Positions 23,070-34,693 of a stretch of 64,000 nt of DNA are shown here, piece by piece. This DNA is from Tricholoma matsutake (lineage: Eukaryota > Basidiomycota > Agaricomycetes > Agaricales > Tricholomataceae), in the NCBI GenBank assembly GCA_026075535.2, contig AP026541.1, positions 1,798,001 through 1,862,000 of the forward strand. Reading direction: 5' to 3'. The translations under genes and the position numbers were made by a program. The notes under the pieces were generated by a model that ran no database searches, was not told where the DNA came from, and was given only the letters and a program-made list of their open reading frames with translations. Within the stretch, counting starts at the first letter, position 1; each line of letters opens with the position of its first letter.

Positions 23070-23279
23070 TGTTGAGACTCTGAGGACTTGATTATAGTAT
23101 AAACGGACTTATTATTGTGTTTATCTACAATGACTATTTATACAAGCATTTGATGCATTGATTGGTAATCACAATTGGTAATTAGAATGTCCCGCTATTA
23201 ATAATCTGTGGGCACATCATTACTGCTATATTCAGTGTTGGTGTCAGTGTTGCCTAATGCTACAATCACTTATTCAACA
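23070..23279 (-). repeat. 5' LTR of copia 1
   Basis: 210 bp, TGTTGAATAAG to CTCAACA on the minus strand, bounded by the primer site. Confidence 0.8.
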
Positions 23280-23430
23280 AGTCAGGACTCAGGAAATGCA
23301 CTGGCAGAGCACTGTTCAGATAGAGCAATCCAAACACAGCTGACTTTCAGATAACAGACACAGCGAAAAAGGAAAGAACATCAGTGGAAGGAGGAATTCT
23401 GGGCACCTGCTGGCTGTGTATTAGCCACAG
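23280..23430. other. Short unique spacer
   Basis: No gene. It ends in the 9-bp CAATTGCCC (23431-23439) that is duplicated at the far end of TIR element A. Confidence 0.4.
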
Positions 23431-23835
23431 CAATTGCCCAGTACTTTACAGTCCCCCACTTGTCCTAGTGGACTCCAACCAGACTGACTGGAGTCCAAGT
23501 GGAGTCCAATTGAACTACACTAAGTCATGTAGAGTTCAATCCCCCACTGGAGTCCAACTGGAGTCTGAGTGGAATGTATTTTGAGGTCTTTACACTCCCC
23601 CCCCAATCCGAACGGACTCCGCTCGGACACTCAGACTTTGCTCGGACTTTGCTCGGACTTCTTTGGCTGAAAGTCCTGCCAAACTAAATATTCAGTCTGA
23701 GCTGAGTCCAAGCTGAGTCCTTGGACTGTCCTAGGACTGTCCAAGCGTCCAAGTGGAGTCTGAGTGGACCAGCACTCGTACAGTCCTAGGACTGTCTGAG
23801 TTGCTTATATAACTGACTGAAAAATCTATGGCTAC

Positions 23836-23905
23836 CAGAGGGATTGAACCCTCATAGTCACATGATAAAGTACAATTAAGTCAGCGATATAACAGTTAGA
23901 CCAAA
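23836..23905 (-). other. tRNA-like A/B-box segment, element A
   Basis: On the minus strand TGGTCTAACTG (A-box-like) and GGTTCAATCCC (perfect B box, within a GAGGG/CCCTC stem) are spaced as in a tRNA with a long variable arm. The acceptor arm does not pair, so it is tRNA-derived rather than a working tRNA gene. It points outward, toward the left end of the element. Confidence 0.5.
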
Positions 23906-24046
23906 GCATCATTACAGGTAAGTAGTTATATCTCTCTATGTACTGCCCCAGCTGTGATGACAAATCAACACAGCCACATCATCAACAATGCTGGCAACGG
24001 TGCCGCCTCCTCCTTACCTCCTACCTCAATAACCAACAACGGGAAT

Positions 24047-24146
24047 GAGCCCAAACGATGGCATTGTCATTTGGGCTCACTTGTAAGTGCTTTTTTACAT
24101 GATTTTTGTTGTTTTGTTTAACTAACTGAAATTTCCTTAATGATAG
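24047..24146 (+). repeat. Hairpin-intron module
   Basis: Hairpin 24047-24078 (GAGCCCAAA...TTTGGGCTC), then GTAAGT at 24083, a T-rich run, AACTAACTGA, and acceptor GATAG ending 24146. The intron-like part is 64 bp. Confidence 0.6.
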
Positions 24147-24416
24147 GTTCTATCTATGTTATAATGATGCCACAGCCTCAAAACCATGACAATGACTGAC
24201 ACAGCCACCACCCTAGGACCCAGAACCACTGCTGCAAGCAACTGCTTGCGGGGTGGGAATGGGTACAACTGCAAAATGGCAAGACAATGGCGACGCCAAC
24301 TTGGCCAAACAGAATGACAATGCAACAAGGCGACTGGAGATGACTGGGACTGGGAGATGGAATGACAAGGGGACAAGCAGGAAACAATGAAAGGAAGGCA
24401 AAGCAAACAAAGAAAA

Positions 24417-24497
24417 GGCCCAAGAGACATCGTTTGATGTCTCTTGGGCCATTGGTAAGTTTTTTTTCTTGTTTTTGTTACTAACAAACTTTTTTAG
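24417..24497 (+). repeat. Hairpin-intron module
   Basis: Perfect 15-bp arms, GGCCCAAGAGACATC, with a 4-base loop (24417-24450), GTAAGT at 24455, CTAACAAAC and acceptor TTTTAG ending 24497. The intron-like part is 43 bp. Confidence 0.65.
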
Positions 24498-24527
24498 GTA
24501 TTATCTAGTACTGCTGATGACGATGAC

Positions 24528-24802
24528 TGTTGAAATTAGACTCCTGAGATACATGCTGCATACATGAGGCAATACATGCAGCATACACATGTTACTGCAC
24601 TTACTGCGCATACATGTGGTAACCACATTCCCAAGTCATGTGACATCCTTATTATTATGTATATAAGGAGAACCTGTACCGTAGTAGGAATCCAGTATTC
24701 TTACCTCTGCTAACCCTAGCTGTAAGTCTAACTAAACCCCAGGTAGGTTGTAAGGAACATGTTGTCTCTTCCTCTGTGCAGCATATATAGTCTGCTCCAA
24801 CA
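24528..24802 (+). repeat. 5' LTR of copia 2
   Basis: 275 bp, TGTTGAAATTA to CTCCAACA, with the TATA-like TATATAAGG near 24659-24667. Confidence 0.9.
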
Positions 24803-24822
24803 GGTTATGGGCCCTGCTGGGC
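24803..24822 (+). other. Half-tRNA primer-binding site, copia 2
   Basis: GGTTATGGGCCCTGCTGGG directly follows the LTR. It is the same initiator-Met anticodon-arm complement as in copia 1. Confidence 0.7.
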
Positions 24823-25049
24823 ATGTCACAAATGTGCCTTAATTGGCTGTGAATGACGTTGACTTCATCGTCTCCAAATTATAACCTTGCGCTCTTTGTG
24901 AGCTGCATTGTGCTCCCTGTGAGCTGCACTTAAAACCTAGGTTGACTAGGGTTAACCACTCTGAAGAAGTGTTTTTTCCTGAGATTGTGAAACATGTTTT
25001 CTTGGATAAAAGACTGATTGAGTGCTTTTAACAGCTGCCACCAAGAATC

Positions 25050-28000
25050 ATGTCTTCAACCCTTGAAAAACTTGTACAAACTTTCGATGGCTCAAATTAC
25101 ATTCAATAGGCTGACTCCATGAAGGCGTGGCTCAGGTCTCAGGGCCTCTGGCAGATAACTAGCGGGGCAGAAACCAAACCGCCTCTGGCACCTCCTTTGA
25201 TGGTGACAAATGCTACTCTTGTAGCAGATGCTATTGCCAAGCTCCAGACCTGGAGCAACAAAAATGACCAGGCTATTGGTAGCCTAGTGCTCCGCCTGGC
25301 CCCCTCAATTCAGCAGCATGCCAACACCAAGGACACTGCTGAGGTGGTGTGGGACCTCATTCGCACCGATTATGGTGTTGATGGCCCCTCCCAAGTCTTT
25401 GCAGACTTTAGGTCTGCAATAGCAATCAAAATTCTGGCTGCAAATCCCACGCCAGAGATTGCTAAAATGGCTGACAAGTTCGAGCGCCTCATGGCTGCCA
25501 ACATTGCCATCCCCAAACTAGTTCAGGTGATAATCCTACTTGCTGCAATGCCGCGCGAGTACAATTCTTTGTCCGCCACGGTCCTTAACACAACCGCTAC
25601 TAGTGCCTTGACATTTAAACATGTCAAGGACTCCATTGTCACTGAAGCCTCAAGGTGCACAGCAGTAGGAAAGCCCGCTGGCCAGCCTCAGGCCAACAAA
25701 CTTTCCACTGTCAAGTGCAAAGGGGGAAACCCCAAATGGCAGCCCAAAGAAGGGCAAAACAACAATGGAGATTCGTCCCGAAAACGTGGACGATGCAGGG
25801 ACAGAAAGACTAAGGAGGAAAAGCCTAAAGAGAAACATACCCACCTTGCCTCCAGTGCCTTTACCACCATAAATGGTAATGACACCATCATACTGCTGAT
25901 GCCGCTCATTCAGTGCATCGAAAAGCGCGAACACACTCCCACAAGGGATCCTCACCGCTGACTGCCTGCACAGGCATATTCGGGCACGGCCTCTACCTCT
26001 CATTTGGTTTATGCTGAATATCAGCAAGCTTGAGACACCCTTGAGCAAATGCAACTTCCGCGCACCATGAAAAATCTGCGACTGCTGGAAGAGCACCTAA
26101 CGGTACAAGAAGGTAAGAGGAGGAGGATCAAACCAGAACCGAGGATCGTAGAGGTAGAAGACGACACTGTCTCCCTTGGATTGGAACCTCCAGTTTCTGA
26201 TGAGGAAGTATGGAAAGCCGTCGACGAGATGCTCGTCGATGAACCCCTTGAAACAGGAGCGTATGATGATAGGTCAGTCCTTTTCCCTGCCACAAGCACA
26301 AAGATTAATATTCCTATGAAAACAGTGAACTTTTCATGTGAAATTTTACCGCTATTAAATGTATCATGGAATTATTTAGATCTTAATATATGTGTTATGT
26401 GTGCAAATGGAAATTGTAAGAAAGGTGCAGACTGGATCATGGATTCAGGCGCATCAAAACACTTCACTGGTGAAATGAAAGATTTCGCTTCCTACAAGCC
26501 TTTACCAAGAAAGGACTCTACCTTGGTCCAAACAGCCACAGGTACTACTCATATAGTAGGAAAAGGAGCAGTCTTCATTAAACATCAGGTAGTATGTCAC
26601 GGGAAGTCAGAGACGCATGAAATGCGATTATACCCCATCTACTACATACCTGACATTAATACTCAATTAATGTCAATGGGCGTCTTCTTACAAGACGGAA
26701 GTGATGTGCGTGGTTCCTCCGCACACATTTCATTCATTGAGAAAGGAAACCCAATTATGCATTGTGTCCCTCTTAGGAGAAGTGACACGATTTATTGGGC
26801 TCAGACTCATATAATGAGCACCAAAAAGGTCAATGTCGCGACCATTTATGTCGCTGACTACTTGACTTGGCATAGGTGACTTGGACACCCATCCAAAGAG
26901 GCACTAGGGAAAATGCCTAATAGCACCATCAAATTCCTGAGGAATTTAATTATTCCTAAAGACAAAATTATATGTCCAGGGTGTGCTGAAGGGAAAATGA
27001 CATCAAAATCTTTTCCTGAATCAAATTCATGTGCTGAGAAACCCTTTGAATTAATACATTCTGATCTAAAGGAACTCCCAGTACTATCGTACCACAAACA
27101 TAAATACTTTATTGTATTTCTGGATGACAAGACATCACATATCTGGGTCCAGTGCCTAAGAAAGAAGTCTGATGCTGCTGCAGCGATTAGACAATTTCAG
27201 GCAATGGCTTTGACCCATTATGGAAGCACTGGCATGTTGATCCAGGGGGGGAGTTCAAAGATCATGAGCTACAAAATACGCTCAAGGATTTCAGCATCAA
27301 AATAGAGATGTCTGCACCCCACATTCACGAACAGAATGGGAGCGCAGAGTGCACCATAAGGACAATAATGGAAAAGTCACAAACCCTGCGATTTACCACT
27401 TGTCTACCACAATCATGGTGAGAATTTTGCATTGAACATGCAACACACTTATACAACCGAACCCCAATAAGGCGCCTGAAATGGCTGACACCTTTTGAGG
27501 ACCTGACAAAGGTCCGCCCAGATCTAAACAATCTGAAGGTCTTCAGTTGTGGTGCTTACGTCTATCTACCCAAGGAAAAATGTCCAACCACATTATCTCC
27601 TCGATCGGAGTTAATGACATACCTTGGATTAGAAGATGGCATTAAAGCATACCGTTTCATGCGACTTAGTGGTGCAATATTCATTGGTGCTATGGCACTA
27701 TTTGATGAAATGATGTTCCCATGCTGTCCCAGAGCTAAAACTCCTGCCAAGACAGACCTTGGTGATTTTCCACCTCCAGAACCAGAAGATGATGACCACT
27801 CATCTGGAATGGATGGCGATGATTCTATACCACCACAAAATCCGCCCCTTCCTCCATCATCGGAAGATGATGATGATGATGTACCAAGTGAGCAAAAGGC
27901 ACATGATGATGCAACTGATGCTCCTCCTCCGCCGCCTCCAGTTACCACTGAGGATTTTCATCCAAGACGTGAAGATCAACAGGAATGGCAGCAATTGCCC

Positions 28001-29891
28001 CGTTGATCAGGCAGGCAGAGGAACATCCCAAACTGTCCCAGCAATATCTATGGAGAGAAGCAACTCCCCTCTGACATAGAGAGAGACATTGCGCATGATC
28101 GATATTGGAAGAGATCTGTGGGTCAAGATTTGGATCATAACCAAACATGACCACGACCTCAACAGCAAGAACTGGTTGCTGGACCGAGTTTGGCACCCCA
28201 CGAGAGTGTGCCTGATTCCAATAATCAAGAACATGATCACCCAATGGGGGAACCGGACAAAGCAGGTTATATTAAAAAGATAACCAAGGAAGGTGGAGAT
28301 AAGCTGATCCACTGGCTGTTGTCAAAAGCAGTCACACCATCAAGCAGAATAAGCCAAGTTCCAAACCAATTTCGTGATATTGCGCGCCTACCACGGCAGC
28401 AGCAACTTGAGTGGAAACAGGCTTGTCGTGAAGAATTAGAGGCTCTTTGCAAGCGACAAGTCTATGACATCGTCGATCTTCCACACGATTGAAAAACAAT
28501 CAAAAATAGATGGGTTTTCTCTGTGAAATTGGACGGAAGAAAATGAGCCAGACTCATGGCCAAAGGCTTTTCACAAGTCGAAGGCGTTGACTTTGATGAG
28601 ATTTTCTCACCAGTAGTCTGCTACAAGACCATACATCTCATGTTTGCACTTGCATCTCTAGAAGGCATGTATATGACCGGTCTAGATGTAAAAACCGCAT
28701 TTTTATATGGCAAACTAGAAGAGGAGATCTATATGGATCAACCCGAGGGTTTCAGACTCGAGGGAAAAGAGCGCAAAGTAATGCGCTTAGGCCGAGCATT
28801 GTATGGCCTTAAACAGGCCTCACTTGCATGGTGGAAAGAGCTAGAGGCATTTATGCGCACCATTGGGTTTGTGCGCGCCAGCTCCGATGCCAGCATCTTC
28901 ATACACAAGGATCCTAAGACAGGCAGCATTGTTATTGCACTAGTCTATGTTGATGATGGCTTGTTCATGGGGAAGAACAAGAAACTTGTGGATGAAAAGA
29001 AGAATGCTTGTTTGAAGCATTGGGAGTGCCATAGTACGGAAATTCTTGGGCATGCGTGTCACCCAGACTGCAAGCAAAGTCAAACTCGATCAAACTGAAT
29101 ATCTTGCCCAAGTGCTTGAGAGGTTCAAGATGACAAATGCCAAAGCTGCCCCCACTCCCCTCCTGACTGGTTACAAACCATCGGAAAACACAGTGATGCC
29201 AAACACGGTGCTTAGATCGAAATATCAGTCTGTGATTGGATCTTTATTGTATCTGATGCTTGGAACATGACCTGATATCGCTTACGCAGTAATCAAGATG
29301 TCGCAATTCTCGGCTAATCCTAGCCAAGAACATCTAGACAAAGCGATGTACATCATGTGCTATCTGGTGGGAACCCAGAAATATAATATAGTCTACGATG
29401 GAGAGAAATCCAAAGGGCTACAGGCCTTCACAGATTCTGATTGGGCAGCTGACACTGTCAAGCGCTGATCTACAACGGCTTACTTTGCTACTCTAGCGAG
29501 TGGCATTGTGTGCTGGCAGTCCCATTTACAAAAAACTGTAGCACTGTCATCCACAGAAGCCGAATATATGGCTCTCTCTGACACTTGTCGACACATAGTG
29601 TGGATAGAGTCCTTATTCCAGGAACTTGGATATATACTGAAGCGTGTACCAATCTGCGCTGATAATCAGGGATCCATCTTTATCAGATCAAATCCAGTTC
29701 AGGAAAGAAGGACCAAACATATAGACATTTGCTACCACTATACCCACAAATGCATAGAAAATGACAAAGTCACAGTCGTTTTCATTCCTGGAAGTGATAA
29801 TCCAGCTGACATGTTCACAAAGAACCTTGGCACCGTCCTATTCAGGAAATTTAGAGACTCTCTCAGAATTACTTTTGAGATTCAAACTTAG
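25050..29891 (+). pseudogene. Copia 2 Gag-Pol polyprotein, broken
   Basis: Starts at the ATG at 25050. The UBN2-like Gag runs to about 25850 (DLIRTDYGVDGPSQVFADF). The protease has MDSGASKHF at 26439-26465. GAG-pre-integrase is at about 26866, and the integrase core at about 27040-27500 has HSDLKELPV, IVFLDD and HEQNGSAE. A Pro/Asp-rich linker precedes RVT_2 (28480-29000, YVDD at 28945-28956) and RNase H (about 29400-29880; TDSDWAAD, LSSTEAEYMAL). Stops include TAG at 25107 (Trp expected) and TGA at 25959, 26031, 26877, 28004, 28490, 29268 and others where Arg CGA fits. Frameshifts lie near 27250 (G-run) and 29000. It is recent in LTR age but dead. Confidence 0.9.
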
Positions 29892-29923
29892 CTGCTTAGA
29901 GCACTGTACAGTTTGAGGGGGGG

Positions 29924-30198
29924 TGTTGAAATTAAACTCCTGAGATACATGCTGCATACATGAGGCAATACATGCAGCATACACATGTTACTGCACTTAC
30001 TGCACATACATGTGGTAAACACATTCCCAAGTCATGTGACATCCTTATTATTATGTATATAAGGAGAACCTGTACCGTGGTAGGAATACAGTGTTCTTAC
30101 CTCTGCTAACCCTAGCTGTAAGTCTAACTAAACCCCAGGTAGGTTGTAAGGAACATGTTGTCTCTTCCTCTGTGCAGCATATATAGTCTGCTCCAACA
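29924..30198 (+). repeat. 3' LTR of copia 2
   Basis: 275 bp, preceded by the purine tract GAGGGGGGG. Confidence 0.9.
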
Positions 30199-30214
30199 AC
30201 AACAATGAGCACTC

Positions 30215-30620
30215 AGAACCACTGCTGTGAGCAGCTGCTCACGGGGTGGGAATGGGTGCAACTTCAAAATGACAAGAACAGCTACTCACGCCCACCATGC
30301 AGGACACACCACCTGCCTCCAGCCTCACGAGCAACTGCTTGTGGGGTGGATGGTGGGTGGAATGACAACAATAGCAGGGAACGATGACAGCACCTGCTCC
30401 AGCCCTACGAGCCACTGCTCGTAGGGTGGACAATGGGTGGAACAACAATGATTAGGGTCCTAGGTAAACACCCACAATGACACCCACCCCACGCCTATGA
30501 GCATCTGCTCGTGGGGTGGTTCAGGGGGGAGAAGAATAGGGACAGGAGAGCAAGACAGCCAGGGGATGACCTGGGGAGAGATGAACGCCGCCATGAGCAA
30601 CTGCTCATGGTGGGTGTTTT
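30215..30620. repeat. Cluster of GAGCA..TGCTC palindromes
   Basis: At least five short hairpins occur (near 30227, 30326, 30396, 30500 and 30593), each of the type CACGAGCAACTGCTCGTG with variants, usually followed by GGGGTGG. Arms differ in parallel between copies. A 19-base G run follows at about 30672-30690. Confidence 0.6.
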
Positions 30621-31007
30621 TAATTTAATGGCCACCCCCCTCTCGCTGCAAACGGCTGCAAATGTGAGTGTGGGGGGGGGGGGGGGGGGGTTTCTTGTTC
30701 AATATATTAGTTTAATCTAGTGTAATTATATTATTAAAATACATATTCATGTCAAAACCCATGAATAACGACAGGTAACCTGCCAAAACCCATGGTAATA
30801 CTGCACCCTTAACTGTAGGGGTACAGTGTTGATGGGTATGGGTGTGGGTACCACAAAATATACCCAGGGGTTACCCATGTCATGCCCTACAGGCAGTTGG
30901 CTGGTGACCAGTCCCAGTGGACTCCAGCTGGACTCTGGTCAGTCTGGTCGGACTCCAGTCGGAGTCCACCAGGAAGGGTGGGGGAGTGTAAAGACCTCCA
31001 ATTGCCC

Positions 31008-31679
31008 ATCACTAACAACATTTGTCTCTTTGCTGTAGTTCTACCTGTGATATCACCTCACCTTGCATGCAAATAGTACAATAGTAGTATCATGTTTCTG
31101 TCTTTTCCAAAATTCATTTGGTCTCTGTGGGTTGAGGAAATTGATCCGATGTGGCCAAGATGTGGCACTGCCACAAGTTATTTCAGGCATCTACTATTAT
31201 TAGTGCTCTCTGCTCTGGATTCACAGTTGTATCTTCCAAACCAGAACTATAAGATCATTTTAAATGTCTTCCATTTGATACCCTTGCTGAAATTGAAAAA
31301 TTGCATGCCCTACTGTGCCTGGTCAGGTACTCGGCCACACCAGGTACTCGGTCAGTCACCTCTACATCTTGATAATGTTTGTTGTGTACATTTTCTGTAG
31401 TACAGTTGAATAGACCATACCTAGGGCTACACCCATGCCAACTCTTGGGCCTTCAATGTCCCTTCATTATGAGCACAGCCTATTTTGATAAGCAATCAGT
31501 CAGGTATTACCACATTTTGCTGTGGGAACTGCAGTACCTAATCCAGTCAAATGCCAGTTCTCCACCATCTCATATCCATTTGGCCTCAAATTTTGAGGTG
31601 ACATGGATATTAGTTTTGGGTTTGTATACATGTAGTCCCCCCCTTCATACTGCCCTTAATTCCATGCTGTAGGAATAGC
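31008..31679. other. No feature seen
   Basis: Non-coding and unique-looking after the right target duplication of element A. ORFs here are short and show no family signature. Confidence 0.4.
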
Positions 31680-32051
31680 TATACAAAACATAAGTTTACT
31701 CAGTGTTTGCATGTGAGAGTGGGGGCCAAATGACTGATATATTCACCTACACAAAACATAAGTTTACTAGGTGAATATCAAGTAAGTAATGAGAATAATA
31801 GTAAAGTAAGTATGGGGGTATTTACCTCAGTGTTTGCACGCAAGAGTGGGAGCCAAATGACTGAGATGCAAGTATGATACCTATGTATGTTTTATCCTAC
31901 AAGTGACCATGTGTAAAGGTACAGTAAAGGTTAATAGGCTAAACAGTTAAAAGTTCATAACCAAGGAGAACTGGAAATAGAGAACAAATGTGATACTGAT
32001 GCCAGGATCCTCATCCCTAAGCTCAGGCATAGTCAGCTTGGTATTCCAACA
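31680..32051 (-). repeat. Probable 3' LTR of copia 3
   Basis: On the minus strand the purine tract CAGCTTGAGGGGAAG is followed by TGTTGGAATACC, an LTR start, at 32051. The LTR body extends left and holds two near-copies of CAGTGTTTGCA...AGAGTGGG (near 31700 and 31830). The outer edge and the other LTR were not found. Confidence 0.45.
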
Positions 32052-33252
32052 CTTCCCCTCAAGCTGGTAAAAGTCCAAGCTCAGATGTGAAGTGCTTGAC
32101 TTTTGCAGAAGGGAGGGCCTTAGTGAGGGTATCCACAATCATGTTGTCTGTGGGACAGTAGATGAGATGAAGGGAACCTTGTTCAATGATCCAGTGAGTA
32201 AAGCAGAAACAAATGTTGATGTGCTTGGTGCAAGCATGGTATTGGTGATCCTGAGTGAGCGTGACTGCAGATTGATTGCCCAAAAAGAGTGTTGTAGGGT
32301 CTAGGTTCAGTGAGAACAATTGTGTGATGAGGGAGCACAGCCACAAGGCTTCCTTGGCAGCATGGGTAATGGCAACATACTCGCTCCAGTGGTAGAGAGG
32401 GAAACAATTTCTTGACGTTTAGCACTCCATGAAATGGTGCTGTCATGAAGGAGGAACACATACCCAGAAATGGTGTGACGATCTTCAGCCATGTTTCCAT
32501 CAGCATCAGCAAACCCCATTAACTCATTGTGAGTTCCTCCAAATGACAACCACAGCTCATTTGTACCCTTCAAGTACCAAAAAATGTGCTTGATGTAGTG
32601 TTTAAGGGTCCGGTTCAGTCCAGTTTTTTGACCCCCAAGGGGGTCAACCAGAGACCGAAACCGGTCCAAATTGATGCCCAGATTAGATGGACCGCAACTG
32701 AACCAAATAGGACTGGTCCTATTTGTTTCAGTTGATTCCAAAAGACTGGTTTTAACTGGTCTTCATGCTGTTTTTACAAGTCTAACTAAATTATAATATA
32801 TCATAGATAAAATTAATTATATTTACACCCTGCGAGCAGTTGCTAAAAGACAGAAAGAAAATGAAGAAGAACAAGATAATAATAAAATAGCCCCACTGTC
32901 TCACATTTGTAGCAAGGGTGGGGGGTCGAGAGTGGTTGTCATTTGTTGTCTCCTCCCTGTCATGTGTTGCCACCTCCCCTATTCTCGTTGTTGTCCATTT
33001 TCCACTCCCTGTTGTTTGTCTGCCCCTGTGTGCATTGTTGTTTGTCATTGGCACCTCCATCCCCCCCTACGAGCAGTGGCTCATAAGCAGGTTGGTGGTG
33101 CTGTGACATGGTGTCGGCCGTCATCCCTGGCTGCTGTTGCTGTTGCTGTCTGGAAGTGGTGGTACCCATTGCCACCCTGCGAGCAGAGGCTCGCAGCAGT
33201 GATGTAGGGCATGGGTGGGGTACATCGAGGGCCCAGGTGCATTGCGTGGTGG

Positions 33253-33331
33253 CTAGGTGATGTTGTTAGTAAAAGTAATAAGATTAAAACATACCCAACA
33301 GCCCAAACAACGATAGTCATTGTTTGGGCTG
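33253..33331 (-). repeat. Hairpin-intron module
   Basis: On the minus strand: hairpin CAGCCCAAACAATG...TTGTTTGGGCTG (33331-33299), GTATGT from 33294, TTTACTAAC, and acceptor ACCTAG ending 33253. The intron-like part is 42 bp. Confidence 0.6.
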
Positions 33332-33429
33332 TCTGGATGTGGTGGTACCCATTGCAACACTGTGAGCAGAGGCTCACAGTGGTAATGTAGGGCATGGGTG
33401 GGGTACAGCGAGGGCCCAGGTGCGTTGCA

Positions 33430-33530
33430 TGGTGGCAAGGCGACGTTGTTAGTAAAAGTAATAAGATTAAACAAAAACAAAACATACCTGATGGCCCAAA
33501 CGATGCTAGTCGTTGTTTGGGTGGTCTGGA
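33430..33530 (-). repeat. Hairpin-intron module, acceptor lost
   Basis: The minus strand shows the CCCAAAC...GTTTGGGC hairpin, GTATGT and TTTACTAAC, but no AG at the expected place. Confidence 0.45.
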
Positions 33531-33639
33531 TGTGGCGGTACCCATTGCCACCCATGGTGATGTAGGGCATGGGTGGGGTATGATGGTGCGGGTCCAGGTG
33601 CATTGTATTGTGGCTAGGCGACATTGTTAGCAAAATATA

Positions 33640-33735
33640 AGAAACTAAGAAAAGAATTGTTAGTAAAAGAAATAAGACTAAACAAAAAAAAACATACTTG
33701 ACAGCCCAAACAATGACTAGTGTTGGTTGGGGTGT
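33640..33735 (-). repeat. Hairpin-intron module, decayed
   Basis: The minus strand shows a partly mismatched hairpin (ATTGTTTGGGC intact), GTATGT and TTTACTAAC. The acceptor is uncertain. Confidence 0.4.
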
Positions 33736-33884
33736 CTGCTTTGCATTTGTTCTGAATTGTTCATTGGCGGTGCTTTTGGGGCAGGCAGTGTGCATGTGTT
33801 TATGGTGGACATGGGACTGGATTCGTGGGAGTCATTTGTCATTGTGGGAGTCATCTGGCAATGGTGCCACTTTTCTTTTTTTTC

Positions 33885-33935
33885 AGGAGCACATGACCAC
33901 ATGGTCCATGCATGGCCACAGGGTATATAAGTACC
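33885..33935. promoter_or_regulatory. TATA-containing segment shared with 43255-43312
   Basis: ATGACCACATGGTCCATGC followed by GGGTATATAAG. A similar order (GACCAAATGGTC, then GGTATATAA) occurs at 43269-43306, each time about 150-200 bp from a hairpin-intron module that reads away on the minus strand. It could be a Pol II promoter; TATATA reads both ways, so direction is open. Confidence 0.35.
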
Positions 33936-34693
33936 TGCCAAACGACTCCTTTTCCCCTGGGCTTGTCCCACTTCATGTAAGTATAGTATAAATAGTAATA
34001 GTAGTATTTATATTTTGTTCTTTTATATACTTTTATATACTTATTTCTGTATTTTGTACTTGAATAATACTATATATCTAGCAGTATAAACATGTGTGAA
34101 AGACCAGTTAAGACCGGTTTTGTGATTTTTTTCAAAACTGATCAACTGACAACCGAACCGACTCCCATATGGGGTCAACCACAACCGACGGTTCAGTCTC
34201 TTGCGGTTAAGTTCGGTTAAGGGTCCGGTCTTTTTCTGGTCTTATGGACTGGACCCTTGAACACTAGCTTGATGGCATCCCAATGAGCCATGCCAGGCTT
34301 TGTCAAAAAACATGAGACAGTTTGGACTGCAAAGGAAATGTCCACGCAGGTGCTGAGTGAGGCATACATGAGTGGGCCCATAGCTTTGTTGTATGGAACA
34401 TGACACATCTGGGTGAATTCAGCAGTGGTCGAGGGGGATTGGGATGAGGAAAGACAAAGGTTGGTTTCCATGGGGGTAGAAACAGGCTTGAGATCTTGGA
34501 GGTTGTAATGATGGATGATAGAGTCGATATAGGAACATTGGGAGAGGTGTTCACAGTCACAACAAATCTCGATGCCAAGAAGCCAATGGAGCTCACCAAG
34601 GTCCGTGATTTCAATGTGTTTGGAAATTTTCTTTTTGTTAACGTTGATAGGACCACCTTGTCTTTCAAGCTCAGAAAACACATCTACAATTGT

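Larger units (their letters stand above)
19069..23279 (-). mobile_element. Ty1/copia element 1
   Basis: Minus-strand element. The 5' LTR is 23070-23279 (210 bp, TG...CA). The 3' LTR is 19069-19232 and lacks its last 46 bp. A primer site complementary to the initiator tRNA-Met anticodon region follows the 5' LTR. The domain order Gag, protease, integrase, RT, RNase H is that of copia. The shared 164 bp of LTR differ at about 8 positions, mostly CpG. The missing end of the 3' LTR removes the chance of seeing a target duplication. Confidence 0.85.
24528..30198 (+). mobile_element. Ty1/copia element 2, near full length
   Basis: 275-bp LTRs (24528-24802, 29924-30198) differ at about six sites. 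The half-tRNA primer site is 24803-24822 and the purine tract is 29915-29923. Flanks ATGAC (24523-24527) and ACAAC (30199-30203) are readable as one 5-bp duplication, ACGAC, whose CpG decayed differently on each side. It is nested in TIR element A. Confidence 0.9.
23440..30998. mobile_element. TIR element A with 9-bp target duplication
   Basis: The left end AGTACTTTACAGTCCCCCAC and the right end (reverse complement GAGGTCTTTACACTCCCCC) are imperfect terminal inverted repeats flanked by a perfect 9-bp duplication, CAATTGCCC (23431-23439 and 30999-31007). Subterminal stretches repeat GGACTCCAACYGGA-like phrases (about 23455-23800 and 30905-30970). Without nested copia 2 (24528-30198) it is about 1.9 kb and non-coding. 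It holds tRNA-like boxes, two hairpin-intron modules and several GAGCA..TGCTC palindromes. A second terminus-like sequence, GAGGTCTTTACACTCCCCC, sits inside at about 23583, so two overlapping insertions are possible. A 9-bp duplication suggests Mutator-like movement. Confidence 0.7.
32596..34266. mobile_element. hAT-like non-autonomous element, 8-bp duplication
   Basis: Ends TAGTGTTTAAGGGTCC and GGACCCTTGAACACTA are inverted repeats flanked by a perfect 8-bp duplication, GCTTGATG (32588-32595, 34267-34274). The duplication splits a conserved codon run of the copia RT, so the insertion is certain. An 8-bp duplication with TAGTGTT ends is hAT-like. The 1671-bp interior has no transposase. It holds three minus-strand hairpin-intron modules, GAGCAG..GGCTC palindromes and a TATA-box-like segment. 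Subterminal parts repeat AACCGGT/ACTGGTC phrases. Confidence 0.85.

Noticed and set aside
24137..24487. Minus-strand ORF of 116 residues in element A
   Set aside because: It spans a palindrome-rich non-coding repeat and has no family signature; the same holds for the ORFs at 33081-33795 and 53029-53569.
27562..27948. Gly/Ser-rich minus-strand ORF
   Set aside because: Antisense of the Pro/Asp-rich linker of copia 2 pol.
30672..30690. Poly-G run as a functional G-quadruplex, and the C run near 50007
   Set aside because: Homopolymer runs of uncertain length, prone to assembly error; no further support.
23583..30998. TIR element bounded by GAGGTCTTTACACTCCCCC at 23583 and 30998
   Set aside because: The inverted match is good, but flanks show no duplication, whereas the end at 23440 gives a perfect 9-bp duplication with the same right end.
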